A stretch of 64,000 nt of DNA. It comes from Azolla caroliniana. Lineage: Eukaryota; Polypodiophyta. The position numbers were made by a program, and so were the translations under genes. Shown in pieces: positions 1-8,512 of the stretch. The stretch lies in contig JBHGNT010000017.1 in NCBI GenBank assembly GCA_043228905.1, positions 9,796,001 to 9,860,000 of the forward strand, given 5' to 3'. Below the pieces are notes generated by a model, which saw nothing but the letters and a program-made list of their open reading frames with translations, ran no database searches and was not told the origin of the DNA. Positions within the stretch are counted from its first letter, which is position 1. Every line of letters starts with the position of its first letter.

Positions 1-1859
1 TACGCGCAGAACACGACATCGACTACGATGAGACATTTGCACCGGTCGCGAAAATGACGACCGTCCGTGTTTTGCTCGCAGTAGCCGCGACCAAGGGGTG
101 GCACCTACATGAAATGGATGTAAAGAATGCGTTCCTGCAAGGTGACCTTGAGGAACAGGTGTACATGGTACAACGCCCCGGATTTCACTCCGGAACGAAC
201 TCCTCGGCAATATGCCGACTGAAGAAGTCCCTTTACGGACTGAAGCAAGCCCCGCGTGCCTGGAACGCGAAGATCACGCAACAACTGCGTCGGATGGGCT
301 TCGTCATGTCAAAATCGGACTCTTCCCTGCTCATCCGGAAAGGTCGACTCGGACCGGTTAGTATTTTACTATATGTTGATGACTTGGTCATCACCGGCGT
401 CGACCTAGGTGAAATCGACTGCGTGAAGCTCCAGCTTGCGGCATCGTTCGACATGAAGGATCTGGAGGACCTTCATTACTTCCTCGGGATCGAAGTGATC
501 CGTACCTTCGAAGGCATATTGATCAGCCAACGTCATTACGTGTTGGGTATGCTCTTCAAACTAGGGATGGCCGACTGTAAGTCCATCTCGACTCCTCTGG
601 ACAGAACCGTCAAGCTTCGTCCCGATACGGGAAAGGTATGCGACCCGACAAGGTTTCGACAAATTGTCGGAAGCCTCATATACTTGACCATCACCCGACC
701 CGACCTCAGTTATCCAGTCGGGGTAATCAGTCAGTTCATGGCGCGACCTACCGAGGAGCACCTTCAGTGTGCGCAACGCGTACTGCGGTACGTAAGCGGC
801 ACTAAGGACCGCGGACTGCTATATCAGACCGGTGTAGCCGAGCAGTTAGTCGGCTACACCGATGCTGATTGGGTTGGCAATGCCGCCGATCGCCGATCCA
901 CGTCTGGATACACGTTCTCCCTTAGGAGTGCCGCGATCGCGTGGAGTAGTAAGAAGCATCCGACAGTTGCACTGTCGAGCACCGAAGCTGAGTACCGAGG
1001 AGCGGCTGCCGCGACATGCGAAGCCATATGGTTGAAGCGACTACTTAAGGACCTGCAAGAGGAGGTGTCAGATCCGACGACGATCTACTGCGACAACCTC
1101 AGCAGCATCCAGCTCGCGGAGAACCCCGTTTTCCACACACGGACCAAGCACATTAAGGTGCACTACCATTTCGTTCGTGGGCGTGTCCTTTCCGGTGAAG
1201 TCGAACTTCAGTACGTTCCGACGGATCGGCAGACTGCCGACATCTTCACCAAGCCTCTTGGTCTGGACAAGTTGCGGCAATTCTTAGGTGCGCTCAGATT
1301 GCGTCACCTCGACGTGCCGAACTTGAGGGGGAGAACAGTCCCGAACGACCAAGCAAGGCAGCAGGAAAGGAGCGGAGACTGCGACACCGAGTCGGTTGTC
1401 GAGTTCGACTTCGGATCGGCTGAAGAAGCCGAGGATGGACCCGCGGAGAAGTTCGGAAGCGGACAAAAGGGGAGCAGCCGAAGGAGAGAGCCGAAGCCAA
1501 CCACGCATGGGGAAGATGATGCCACCAAGGGCGAGAAGACCGAAGACGAGTTGGAGACAACCAACTCGGATGAGAGCGAAAACCGATCGGAGGTAGCCGA
1601 GTCGGTTCGGATGTTTGCTTCAGATATGCTGAATCAACCAAGGCCTAAGCGGAAGAAAAGGCAGTAGGAGAAGTGTCAACACCGCAACAGCAAAAGATCT
1701 GATAAGGGCCACATGAGCAGACAAGCCGACCGGAAGGGTCGAAGCGCACGGAGTCGAACAGGTCGAGGAGCGCGAGCGAGGCGTAAAGCCAGGAGGAACC
1801 GGAGATGTGAGCCCGAAGATCCCGAAGAGCCTCAAGTTGAGCTTGAGGGGGAGTGTTGA
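1..1859 (+). pseudogene. Copia A pol: reverse transcriptase, RNase H and C-terminal tail
   Basis: This encodes the C-terminal half of a copia polyprotein, which copies element RNA into DNA in virus-like particles. The frame is open from base 54. A one-base loss near base 10 shifts it relative to the B copy. Visible landmarks are [18 protein letters not shown], the catalytic YVDD (about 370-381), DLEDLHYFLGIEVI, the RNase H segment with TDADW and STEAEY, and HIKVHYHFVR. After RNase H comes a roughly 190-codon charged tail. A TAG at 1665-1667 (CAG in B) interrupts it, but the same frame continues to 1853 and ends in TGT-TGA, the first six bases of the LTR. That shared frame suggests the tail is real coding sequence. 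The copy is dead unless the TAG is read through. Confidence 0.9.
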
Positions 1860-2272
1860 GAGACAAGCTCAACATCGGCCGGATCGGCTGAAGAAGCCGA
1901 GGACCAGATCGGTTGGGACCGATCGGTTAGGCCGAGTGTGTAAACCGGGAGGTCGTTAGGAAAGATATTCCGTGAGGAATATATTTGGGAGTTAGTGTAG
2001 GAGCTCTTAATGAGCATTGAAGTACTATCAGTACTTCGGTCAGTCCTTCTAGGACTTGTATAAAAGTGTTCATTGAACACACAGATGTATAAAGTGTGGT
2101 GAATAGAGATTGGGTTGTTGTTGAATATAGTTCGTACGTTTTCTCTCTCTCTCTCTCTCTCACTCTCTCTCTCTCTCCCGCGTATACTGTGTAAGCTCTA
2201 GCTCTCCATTAAACCCGAGTTTCCTTCCTTCTGTTCGGTCTTAATACTTGCTTCCGCACGCTACTTTCTACA
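1854..2272 (+). repeat. 3' LTR of copia A
   Basis: Starts TGTTGAG and ends CTACA. It contains a TATA box (TATAAAAG, 2059-2066) preceded by two hairpins, and an expanded CT run at about 2140-2180 that is much shorter in element B. Length is 419 bp, against 386-387 in B. The sequence that follows belongs to element H. Confidence 0.93.
2019..2066 (+). promoter_or_regulatory. LTR A core promoter with two hairpins
   Basis: A perfect 8-bp stem (GAAGTACT, loop ATC, AGTACTTC; 2019-2037) is followed by a second stem (AGTCCT, loop TCT, AGGACT; 2042-2056), and two bases later by TATAAAAG. The equivalent stems in B, H and I differ in loop and partly in stem sequence but keep pairing. A promoter role is inferred from the TATA box. 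Confidence 0.65.
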
Positions 2273-5200
2273 TGAAGGTCCCCTAGGTCCTTCATCTCAA
2301 ATGCGTCCGACAACTGGGACTTGATGCGGTTGACTTCTGGAAGACCTGGTCCGGTGATGACTAAATAATCAACATACAGCAGGATACATACTGGACCGGT
2401 TGAGCCTTGCTGGATGAACAACAAAGAGTCGGACTTGCAGGCCGCGAACCCCATCTTATGCAACCGGTGCGTGATCTTCGCATTCCAAGCTCGAGGGGCT
2501 TGCTTCAGGCCGTAGAACGACTTCTTCAGCCGGCATACCGCCGACTTGTTCATCTCCGATTGAAAACCGAGGGGCTGAGTCATAAAGACTTCTTCTTCAA
2601 GATCACCTTGAAGAAATGCATTCTTCACATCCATCTGATGAAGATGCCACCCCCTTGCCGCAGCAACCGCCAACACCGCTCGAACCGTCGTCATCTTCAC
2701 TACAGGAGCGAAGCTCTCGTCGTAGTCGATTCCGTTGGTCTACGCATATCCCTTCGCCACTAACCGAGCCTTGTACCGGTTAACTAAACCGTCATTGTTG
2801 TACTTTACTTTGTACACCCACTTGCATCCGATCGGTTTATAGAGATGAGGAGGGTCAACCAGGTCCCATGTCTCGTTGGCAGCGAGTGCCCGCATTTCTT
2901 CGTCCATAGCAGCACGCCAATTTGCGTCCTTTGCCGCTTCTGCGTAGCTCCCTAGCTCACGCACTTCTGCCACCTTAGTCATGTACGCGTAGTGATGCGC
3001 CATGTACTCATTGTACCCGTACCGTTTGATGGGATCCTTCTGGCGGGTAGACCGGCGTAACTCACCGTTACCCGATTTGAGGCCCTTCTTGGCCGGATTG
3101 GTCTTCGTTACTGAAGATCCGCCATTCTGCTTGCCGGAGTCGGACGCACACCGATCCGACTCATCGTTGCTGGTTTCGAATTCTGGCATCTTCTTCTTCC
3201 CTTTCTCTTTGCGCGTGAACCGTCTCCCTCGGTTCCTTGCGCGGGGAGTGCACGGTAGAGTCTCCGCTACTCGCCGGTTCCTCATCGGACTGGTCAGATT
3301 GACATAGTCTCTCGTTCGGCCCACTCAACCAAAATGATTCCAAACTCTCATCCTGAGTCCACGCTTCATCATCATCTACCTGGGCCGGTTCAGGCGCACT
3401 AGCCTCATCCTCTGGCATTGGATCGGATTCGGAAGTCGGAGCCGGTAAGGAGTACCACAATGCTGATTCATCGAACTCGACATCTCAACTAACTCGGACC
3501 TGCTTTGTCCGGGGGTTATAACACTTATAACCCTTTTGCTCTTGAGCATAGCCAACTAGGATGCATTTTTCTGATTTTGCATCCAGCTTCCTCCGCTTCT
3601 CATCCGGTATATGCACATATGCAATGCTACTGAAGATCTTAAGGTGTCTCAAATTCGGCTTTCACCCGAAATACAGCTCGTGAGCTGACACCTTGTCATC
3701 GATCTAGTTCTGGATGTAGACAACTGTTTGGACTGCCTCCGCCCAGTAGAATTTGGGCATGCTCTTCTCCTCCAACATTGCCCTTGCCGCATCAATAAGC
3801 GACCGATTCTTCCCCTCTGCAACACCGTTCTATTGCGGTGTGTATCTGCAGCTGAACTCTCGCCGAATTCCCGTTTGATGCAGATAACTGTTGAATTGGC
3901 CGGAAAAGTATTCTTTCCCGCCATCCGACCGCATGCATTTGATCTTCCTCTCCGATTCCTGTTCCACCATGCTTTGGAGACTCCGGAAACACTCAAAGAC
4001 TTCACTCTTCCGCTCAATGAGGTAGATCCATGTGTGTCGCGTATAGTCGTCGATGAAGGAGACGAAATATCGACTCCCGCCAAGACTAACATTCTGTGCC
4101 AGTCCCCACACATCCAAATGGATTAGGTCGAGCTTGTTACGGCTCCAGTTACATTTGGTAGGGGATGGAAGCCGGTGTTGCTTCCCGAGTTGCCAGGCTT
4201 CACATATTTGGGCCTTCCGACCGCTGAACTTCGGCAAACCGAAAACAACTTGTTTCGCTTGCAGGTCTTGAAGCCTCCGGTAATTGACGTGGCCTATCCG
4301 CTTGTGCCACAGGTCGATGTTCGATTCAACCTTCTGTCCTTTTCCAAACAGAGTGGTGCCAACGTCATTGGTGTCGAGGATAAACATCCTCCCGTCTCTG
4401 TGCCCTTGCGCAATAATCTGGCCCTCTTCCTCGATGAAGCACCCAAGGTGCGTAAACCGCACCTGCATCCCCTGGTTGACGATCTGTCCGACCGACACCA
4501 AGTTCTTCATGATTGTCAGAACGTGTAATATGTTCATCAGTTTCCCCTTCTGTCTGACGTGGCTCAAAGGGACTTCTCCGACGTGCACGATTGGGTGAGG
4601 AGTGTCGTTTCCGGTTTCGACTACTCCGGGTTGATCCGATTTCTCCAAAAAGGAGAACCACTCTTTGTGGCTCGTCATGTGGTTCGACGCACCAGAATCA
4701 ACATACCACACTTCCTCCGATTTGGAAGTGGTCTTCTTCATCGAGTTCGCCGCGTGCTTCATCACCAAGTCTGGCCCGTTATCGTTCTTGGATCCTCCCG
4801 ATCCCTTCACATAGTGCGAGCTTTGCTGACCATCCTTGCTGGCCTTGCCGGATCCGGATTTGTCCGAATCGGCGCGCTTTCTCCAACACTCGCTTTCTCT
4901 GTGGCCCTTCTTGCCATAGTACCAGCATTCTGTTGCAGATTTGTCTTGCCGGCCTCCGGCATTGCCATGACCCCCCCTGCCCATGGAAGTCCCAGAACTG
5001 TTGTCGGCATGTTCTCTGTACCTTCATTCTTGCTCTTGCCGACCGCCTCCATTGTGTGCCGATCCGCTTTCGTGTATAGCATCCGGCCGTTAGTGGGTGC
5101 GCTAGTTGACGCATCGGCGTGGCTCTCCTCTACAAGGAGCATCGACTGTAAGTCGAAAAATGACGACGTATTCTCCCTTGTACATACCGCCGTTTGGAAC

Positions 5201-5688
5201 GCTCTGAACTTAGACGTTAGGCCCCCAAGACAGACCTGTACCATCTCGTCTTCCTCTACGGTAACGTTGATAGAGGCAAGCGAGTCACAGATCTCTTTGA
5301 TCCAGGTTGTGTAATCTGCCACCGACATGTCCTTCTGTCGGACATTGCTCAACTCCTGTCGAAGTTGCAGCTTCCAGGCTGTAGTGCTCGCGGCGAAAAC
5401 CTTCTTCAGGTTCCCCCAAGCCTCCTTCGGCATCTTGGCATCTCGGATGTGGCTCAGTAGCTGGTCTCCGACACTTGACGCGAAGCAGTACATCACTCTA
5501 CTTGTCGATTGTTCCCACATTGGGAAGTCCTTATGTGCCGCATCAGGTGCTGTTTCGTTGGCTCCTTTGACGAAACTCCAGTACCCATGCCCAAGCAGGT
5601 ACTGGTGCATCTTATACGACCAAGATGCATAGTTGGATCTGTCGAGTTTCTCCACAAGGAGCGAGCTAGCCATCCCTCTATCCATCAC
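2273..5688 (-). pseudogene. Copia H gag-pol, broken
   Basis: The frame begins at MMDRGMASSLLVEKLDRSNY (5688), typical of the Gag of this family. Order along the minus strand: Gag; zinc knuckle CWYYGKKGHRESEC, whose second Cys is now Tyr; protease WYVDSGASNHMTS; pre-integrase zinc domain with CEAW in place of CEAC; integrase core (IDDYTRHTW, RSDGGKEYF); then reverse transcriptase [18 protein letters not shown]. The Gag frame shifts near 4985. In-frame stops include a TAG just after RYTPQ (about 3829) and one after VAKGYA (2740-2742). The reverse transcriptase active site reads YVDY, so the second catalytic Asp is lost. The copy is inactive. Confidence 0.9.
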
Positions 5689-5763
5689 TTCTCTGTCTAC
5701 TGTTCTTACGACCTATTAGGGTTTTCTTTCAAGCGTTTGTCGGCTGAAGAGGTTCTCAAACTT

Positions 5764-5775
5764 GCTCTGATACCA
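5764..5775 (-). other. Primer binding site of copia H
   Basis: On the minus strand this reads TGGTATCAGAGC, the usual copia site complementary to the 3' end of initiator Met-tRNA. It directly abuts the LTR. Confidence 0.88.
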
Positions 5776-6185
5776 TGAAAATGATTACTTGCGGAAGCGT
5801 TAGAAAACAGAGAAAGTAGAGAATACATAGAGTACATGGGAGAGACAGAGAGAGCAGAACGTGAAAGCTATATTCAAAACAATATATTCACTCTCTCACA
5901 TACAATTGTGCTCAGTAGCACTATTTATACAAGTCGTCATGGGACTGACAGAAGTACCGTGTACTTCAATGCTCACATGAGCTTCTGACACTTACTACGA
6001 GACTATAATTGCCTAGTAGTCTAAACTAATACTAGGCTTCCGGTTACCGATTGGATCCGGCTAACCGGCTCCCCAGCTCACCGGCTCTGTTGCTTGCCGG
6101 CTCGGTTGCTCACGGCTTACCGATCCGTCTCGCTTGCCGGCTAAGGCTTATTCAGCCGATCCGTCTCCAGTCTTGCCGCTCAACA
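5776..6185 (-). repeat. 5' LTR of copia H
   Basis: On the minus strand it starts TGTTGAGCGGCAAG and ends at TTTTCA, 410 bp. It carries TATAAATA (minus strand, 5922-5929) and the stem GAAGTAC / GTACTTC (5951-5967) seen in A, B and I. Several CCGGCT repeats lie at the promoter-distal end. Confidence 0.88.
5922..5967 (-). promoter_or_regulatory. LTR H TATA box and upstream hairpin
   Basis: The minus-strand TATA box (TATAAATA) has a 7-bp perfect stem, GAAGTAC with loop CGT and GTACTTC, a few dozen bases upstream. The element arrangement matches LTRs A, B and I. Confidence 0.6.
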
Positions 6186-6735
6186 ATTAATTTCCTATAA
6201 TAAAACTTAAATGAAAATAATATCCTATGTATTACAATAGATGGTATAATGGTCAAGAGCTCGATTCATATGACATAAGGTCATGGGTTCGAGTCTTGCC
6301 ATATCATGACACTCGCTCCGACTGTCGATAGCAATGGGCCTGGTTTCAGCTCAATCCGAACCAAAACGAAAAATCATGGCTTAATGGTTTATAGGGTTGA
6401 AGATATATAAATGGTTTGGTTTGGTTTCAAATGTTACTAATCGGTTTCGGTTCGGTTCTAAATTTACCGGTTTCGAGTGAAAGCATTCGAGTGGAAACAA
6501 TTAGCTATGTCGTTGACATAGCTTAGAATTAGCTATGCAAAAAGCTACCAATGATAAATAGTCATTTTTGCACCATGAATGAAAACATTAGAATGTTTTA
6601 ATTATATAAATGTGCACCATAAATTATATATCGAATTCCTAGGTCCATTATGCATGATCCATTGCCACATCACGTTGGCCATCACTTTGTGACTATTCAG
6701 GCTTAGATTATTGCCATTGTTCCTAAACCCTATTG
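6186..6735. other. AT-rich intergenic DNA with a tRNA-like segment
   Basis: No gene is seen here. Apart from the tRNA-like stretch near 6240-6310, there are GGTTTGGTTT and CGGTTCGGTT runs at about 6410-6470, a composition common in degraded plant transposon DNA. Several frames are closed. Confidence 0.6.
6240..6310 (+). repeat. tRNA-like pol III promoter pair, possible SINE head
   Basis: An A-box-like TGGTCAAGAGC (from 6250) is followed about 35 bases later by GGTTCGAGTCT (6286-6296), a good match to the tRNA B box GGTTCGANTCC. The acceptor ends do not pair well and no complete cloverleaf is evident. It is more likely a SINE head or tRNA relic than a working tRNA gene. No clear poly(A) tail or target duplication was found. 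Confidence 0.4.
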
Positions 6736-6739
6736 AGTC

Positions 6740-7215
6740 CACCCCTCCGTTGCCGCCATTCTACACTCAGTTTCCGTCATTGTGCGGTCCAAGCATCATT
6801 TGCCACTGTTCGATTTGATAGAGTTCACTCCTCTATTGCCGCTATTCTACAGTCAGTTCTCGGCACTGTTCGGTCCAAGCATCATGTGCTATTGTTCGAG
6901 CTATTGAGTTCATCCTCCATTGCTGCCATTCTACACTTAGTTGCCACTATTGTTCGGTCATGGATTGCTGCCACAGTTCGATCCGACGGAATTCACTCCT
7001 CCACTGCCACCATTCTACACTCAGTTGCCGCCACTGTTCGGTCTTGGATTACTACCACTATTCGATCTGACGGAGTTCACTCCTCCATTGTCGCCATTCT
7101 ACACTCAATTTCCGCCACTCTTCGGTCCTGGATTGCCGCCACTGTTCGATACGATGGAGTTCATTCCTCCATTTCCTCCATTCTACACTCTGTTGCCATC
7201 ATAGTTCGGTCCTGG
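6740..7215 (+). repeat. Tandem repeat, 84-bp period, about 5.7 copies
   Basis: Copies begin near 6823, 6907, 6991, 7075 and 7159 with GTTCACTCCTCCATTG-like starts, plus a partial first copy. The period is a multiple of three. Two plus-strand frames stay open across it. One (6941-7204) gives a Pro-rich 28-residue repeat with TEFTPPLPPFYTQ and PLFGPGLPPLFD blocks. It could be part of a degenerate repetitive protein, or simply a minisatellite that happens to stay open. Confidence 0.75.
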
Positions 7216-7225
7216 ATTGCATAAT

Positions 7226-7460
7226 TGTTTCGTCTGTTGTTTATCTTGTGTATTGCTGTGTATAATCTTGTGTATTGTGGAATAATTTTGAGTATTGTTG
7301 TTGCCCATAGTCATCTTAGCTCGTTCTTGATGGTGGTTGAGTAGCTATCACTCCGCTGCAACAAACATAAACTTACCAACGGTGGGATCATTCCTATGAA
7401 TAACCGGTTTGCATATGGTTTAGTAACTAGCTACATGTCTTTTTTTGTGGAAATTTACTA
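7226..7460. other. Unassigned AT-rich stretch
   Basis: No open frame, repeat or recognisable element was seen between the tandem repeat and the unknown reading frame that starts at 7461. Confidence 0.5.
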
Positions 7461-7923
7461 ATGAATATGTCAAGCCAAATGGAAGGGAAAGGAGGGTGTT
7501 TACTAATACCCATCATGGATCATTAGGATAGGGATGATGCTATTAGAACACAACAAGCGATACGAAAGTATTGGGCAGAAAAAAAGAGGAAACATCGTCA
7601 ATTTTTTAAGGATACGAAAGCCACATTCGCTGAAGGTAAGGATAACATTGGTTGCGATATAGGTCTGAATACCACTAAGAATGGTTGTAATGAGACTACT
7701 ATCATTGAGAGAAAGGTTGTAGACTATTTCAATGTTCATACCAAGCACATCAGCAATGAAGATAGGAAGGTAGTACTTTATAGTGATGTTGATGATCTTA
7801 ACATCAATGTGCTATCTAAGATAATTGGTGTTAGTAGAAAAACTATGTACAATACAATGAATCAAATAATTTTAAATGGTGAAGGAACTAGTTTGCTAAA
7901 GCTAACAACAAGATATAAGCCAA
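7461..7923 (+). pseudogene. Unknown ORF, 5' part, split by copia L
   Basis: The plus-strand frame starts at ATG 7461 (MNMSSQMEGKGG). It has one in-frame TAG at 7524-7526 and then stays open to 7923, where L was inserted. It resumes in the same frame at 54604 after removal of L and one copy of the gccaa duplication. About 204 codons are visible in total. This part is Lys-rich with QQAIRKYWAEKKRKHRQFF and ends with a helix-turn-helix-like stretch (LSKIIGVSRKTMYNTMNQ). I do not recognise the family. It could be the N-terminal part of a transposase-like protein. Base use is AT-rich, unlike the retrotransposons around it. Confidence 0.5.
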
Positions 7924-8483
7924 TGTTAGGAAACGGGTTCCTCCGGATCGGAAGAGAAGAGCAGAGTTGATGAGAAACTCGGCCGAGGCCGAAACCGAAA
8001 TCGTGTAGACAGCCAACTCGGAAGACTATACTTATAAATAGTCTAAATATGCCCTTATGGGCTAGACTTGTAAATAATCCAAAAGGTGTACAAGTATAAG
8101 TACTTAGGGCCATCATGATGATTATTATGAGTCATTGTTAAAAGCTACTTAGAAGGTCGTTGCCTCTGTAACTGCGTAACAATAAGTGAGTGAGACTAAG
8201 AGAGTGTGTAACTATGTAGCTGTCTATTGATGAAGTAGAATCTCGAGGTCGTTGCCTCAGAGCTTCTAGTTGTACTCCTCCTTTTTAGCATAGTGATTCT
8301 ATTTCTCGGGGTTTGTGAACCCCCGTGGTTTTTCCCATTTCGTGTTTCCACATTAAGATCGTGTGTCTCTGTCTCTTGTGCTATTTCTGTTTTCATACTC
8401 TGTCTGAGTGCATTCTAATTTACGTTCCCTGCACCCGAACATCCAAACGATAAGCTGATTGTGGCCGGTCACGATTCTCGACA
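7924..8483 (+). repeat. 5' LTR of copia L
   Basis: 560 bp, TGTTAGG...GACA, preceded by target duplication gccaa. It contains a 6-bp stem (GACTAT / ATAGTC, 8024-8043) whose 8-base loop holds TTATAA, then GCCC-TTAT-GGGC. The 3' copy is about 526 bp and clearly diverged. Confidence 0.9.
8024..8043 (+). promoter_or_regulatory. TATA-like motif in a hairpin loop, LTR L
   Basis: GACTAT and ATAGTC pair perfectly around the 8-base loop acttataa. The same design, an 8-base loop ending in tataa, is seen in the LTRs of C and D with different stem sequence. Confidence 0.5.
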
Positions 8484-8486
8484 AAG

Positions 8487-8498
8487 TGGTATCAGAGC
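8487..8498 (+). other. Primer binding site of copia L
   Basis: TGGTATCAGAGC, a perfect match to the common copia initiator Met-tRNA site, three bases after the LTR. Confidence 0.9.
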
Positions 8499-8512
8499 GA
8501 ACAACACAGGAA

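Larger units (their letters stand above)
1..2272 (+). mobile_element. Copia element A, 3' part only
   Basis: This is the 3' portion of a Ty1/copia element whose 5' end lies left of the window. It holds reverse transcriptase, RNase H, a charged tail, a polypurine tract (GAGGGGGAG just before the LTR) and the 3' LTR. It belongs to the same family as element B: the LTR start TGTTGAGAGACAAG and the protein are closely similar. It was inserted into element H, whose reading frame stops abruptly at 2273 right after the codons for Asp-Leu-His. The expected target duplication would be tgaag at 2273-2277, but the other copy is outside the window. Confidence 0.92.
2273..6185 (-). mobile_element. Copia element H, 5' part (minus strand)
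   Basis: This copia element reads leftward. Its 5' LTR is at 5776-6185, its primer site at 5764-5775, and gag-pol runs down to 2273, where A interrupts it. The remainder should lie left of A, outside the window. The base right of the LTR begins attaa (6186-6190), a candidate target duplication whose partner is not visible. The Gag start resembles those of I and B. Confidence 0.9.

Noticed and set aside
6240-6310. Functional tRNA gene
   Set aside because: A and B boxes are present but the acceptor stem does not pair and no full cloverleaf could be drawn.
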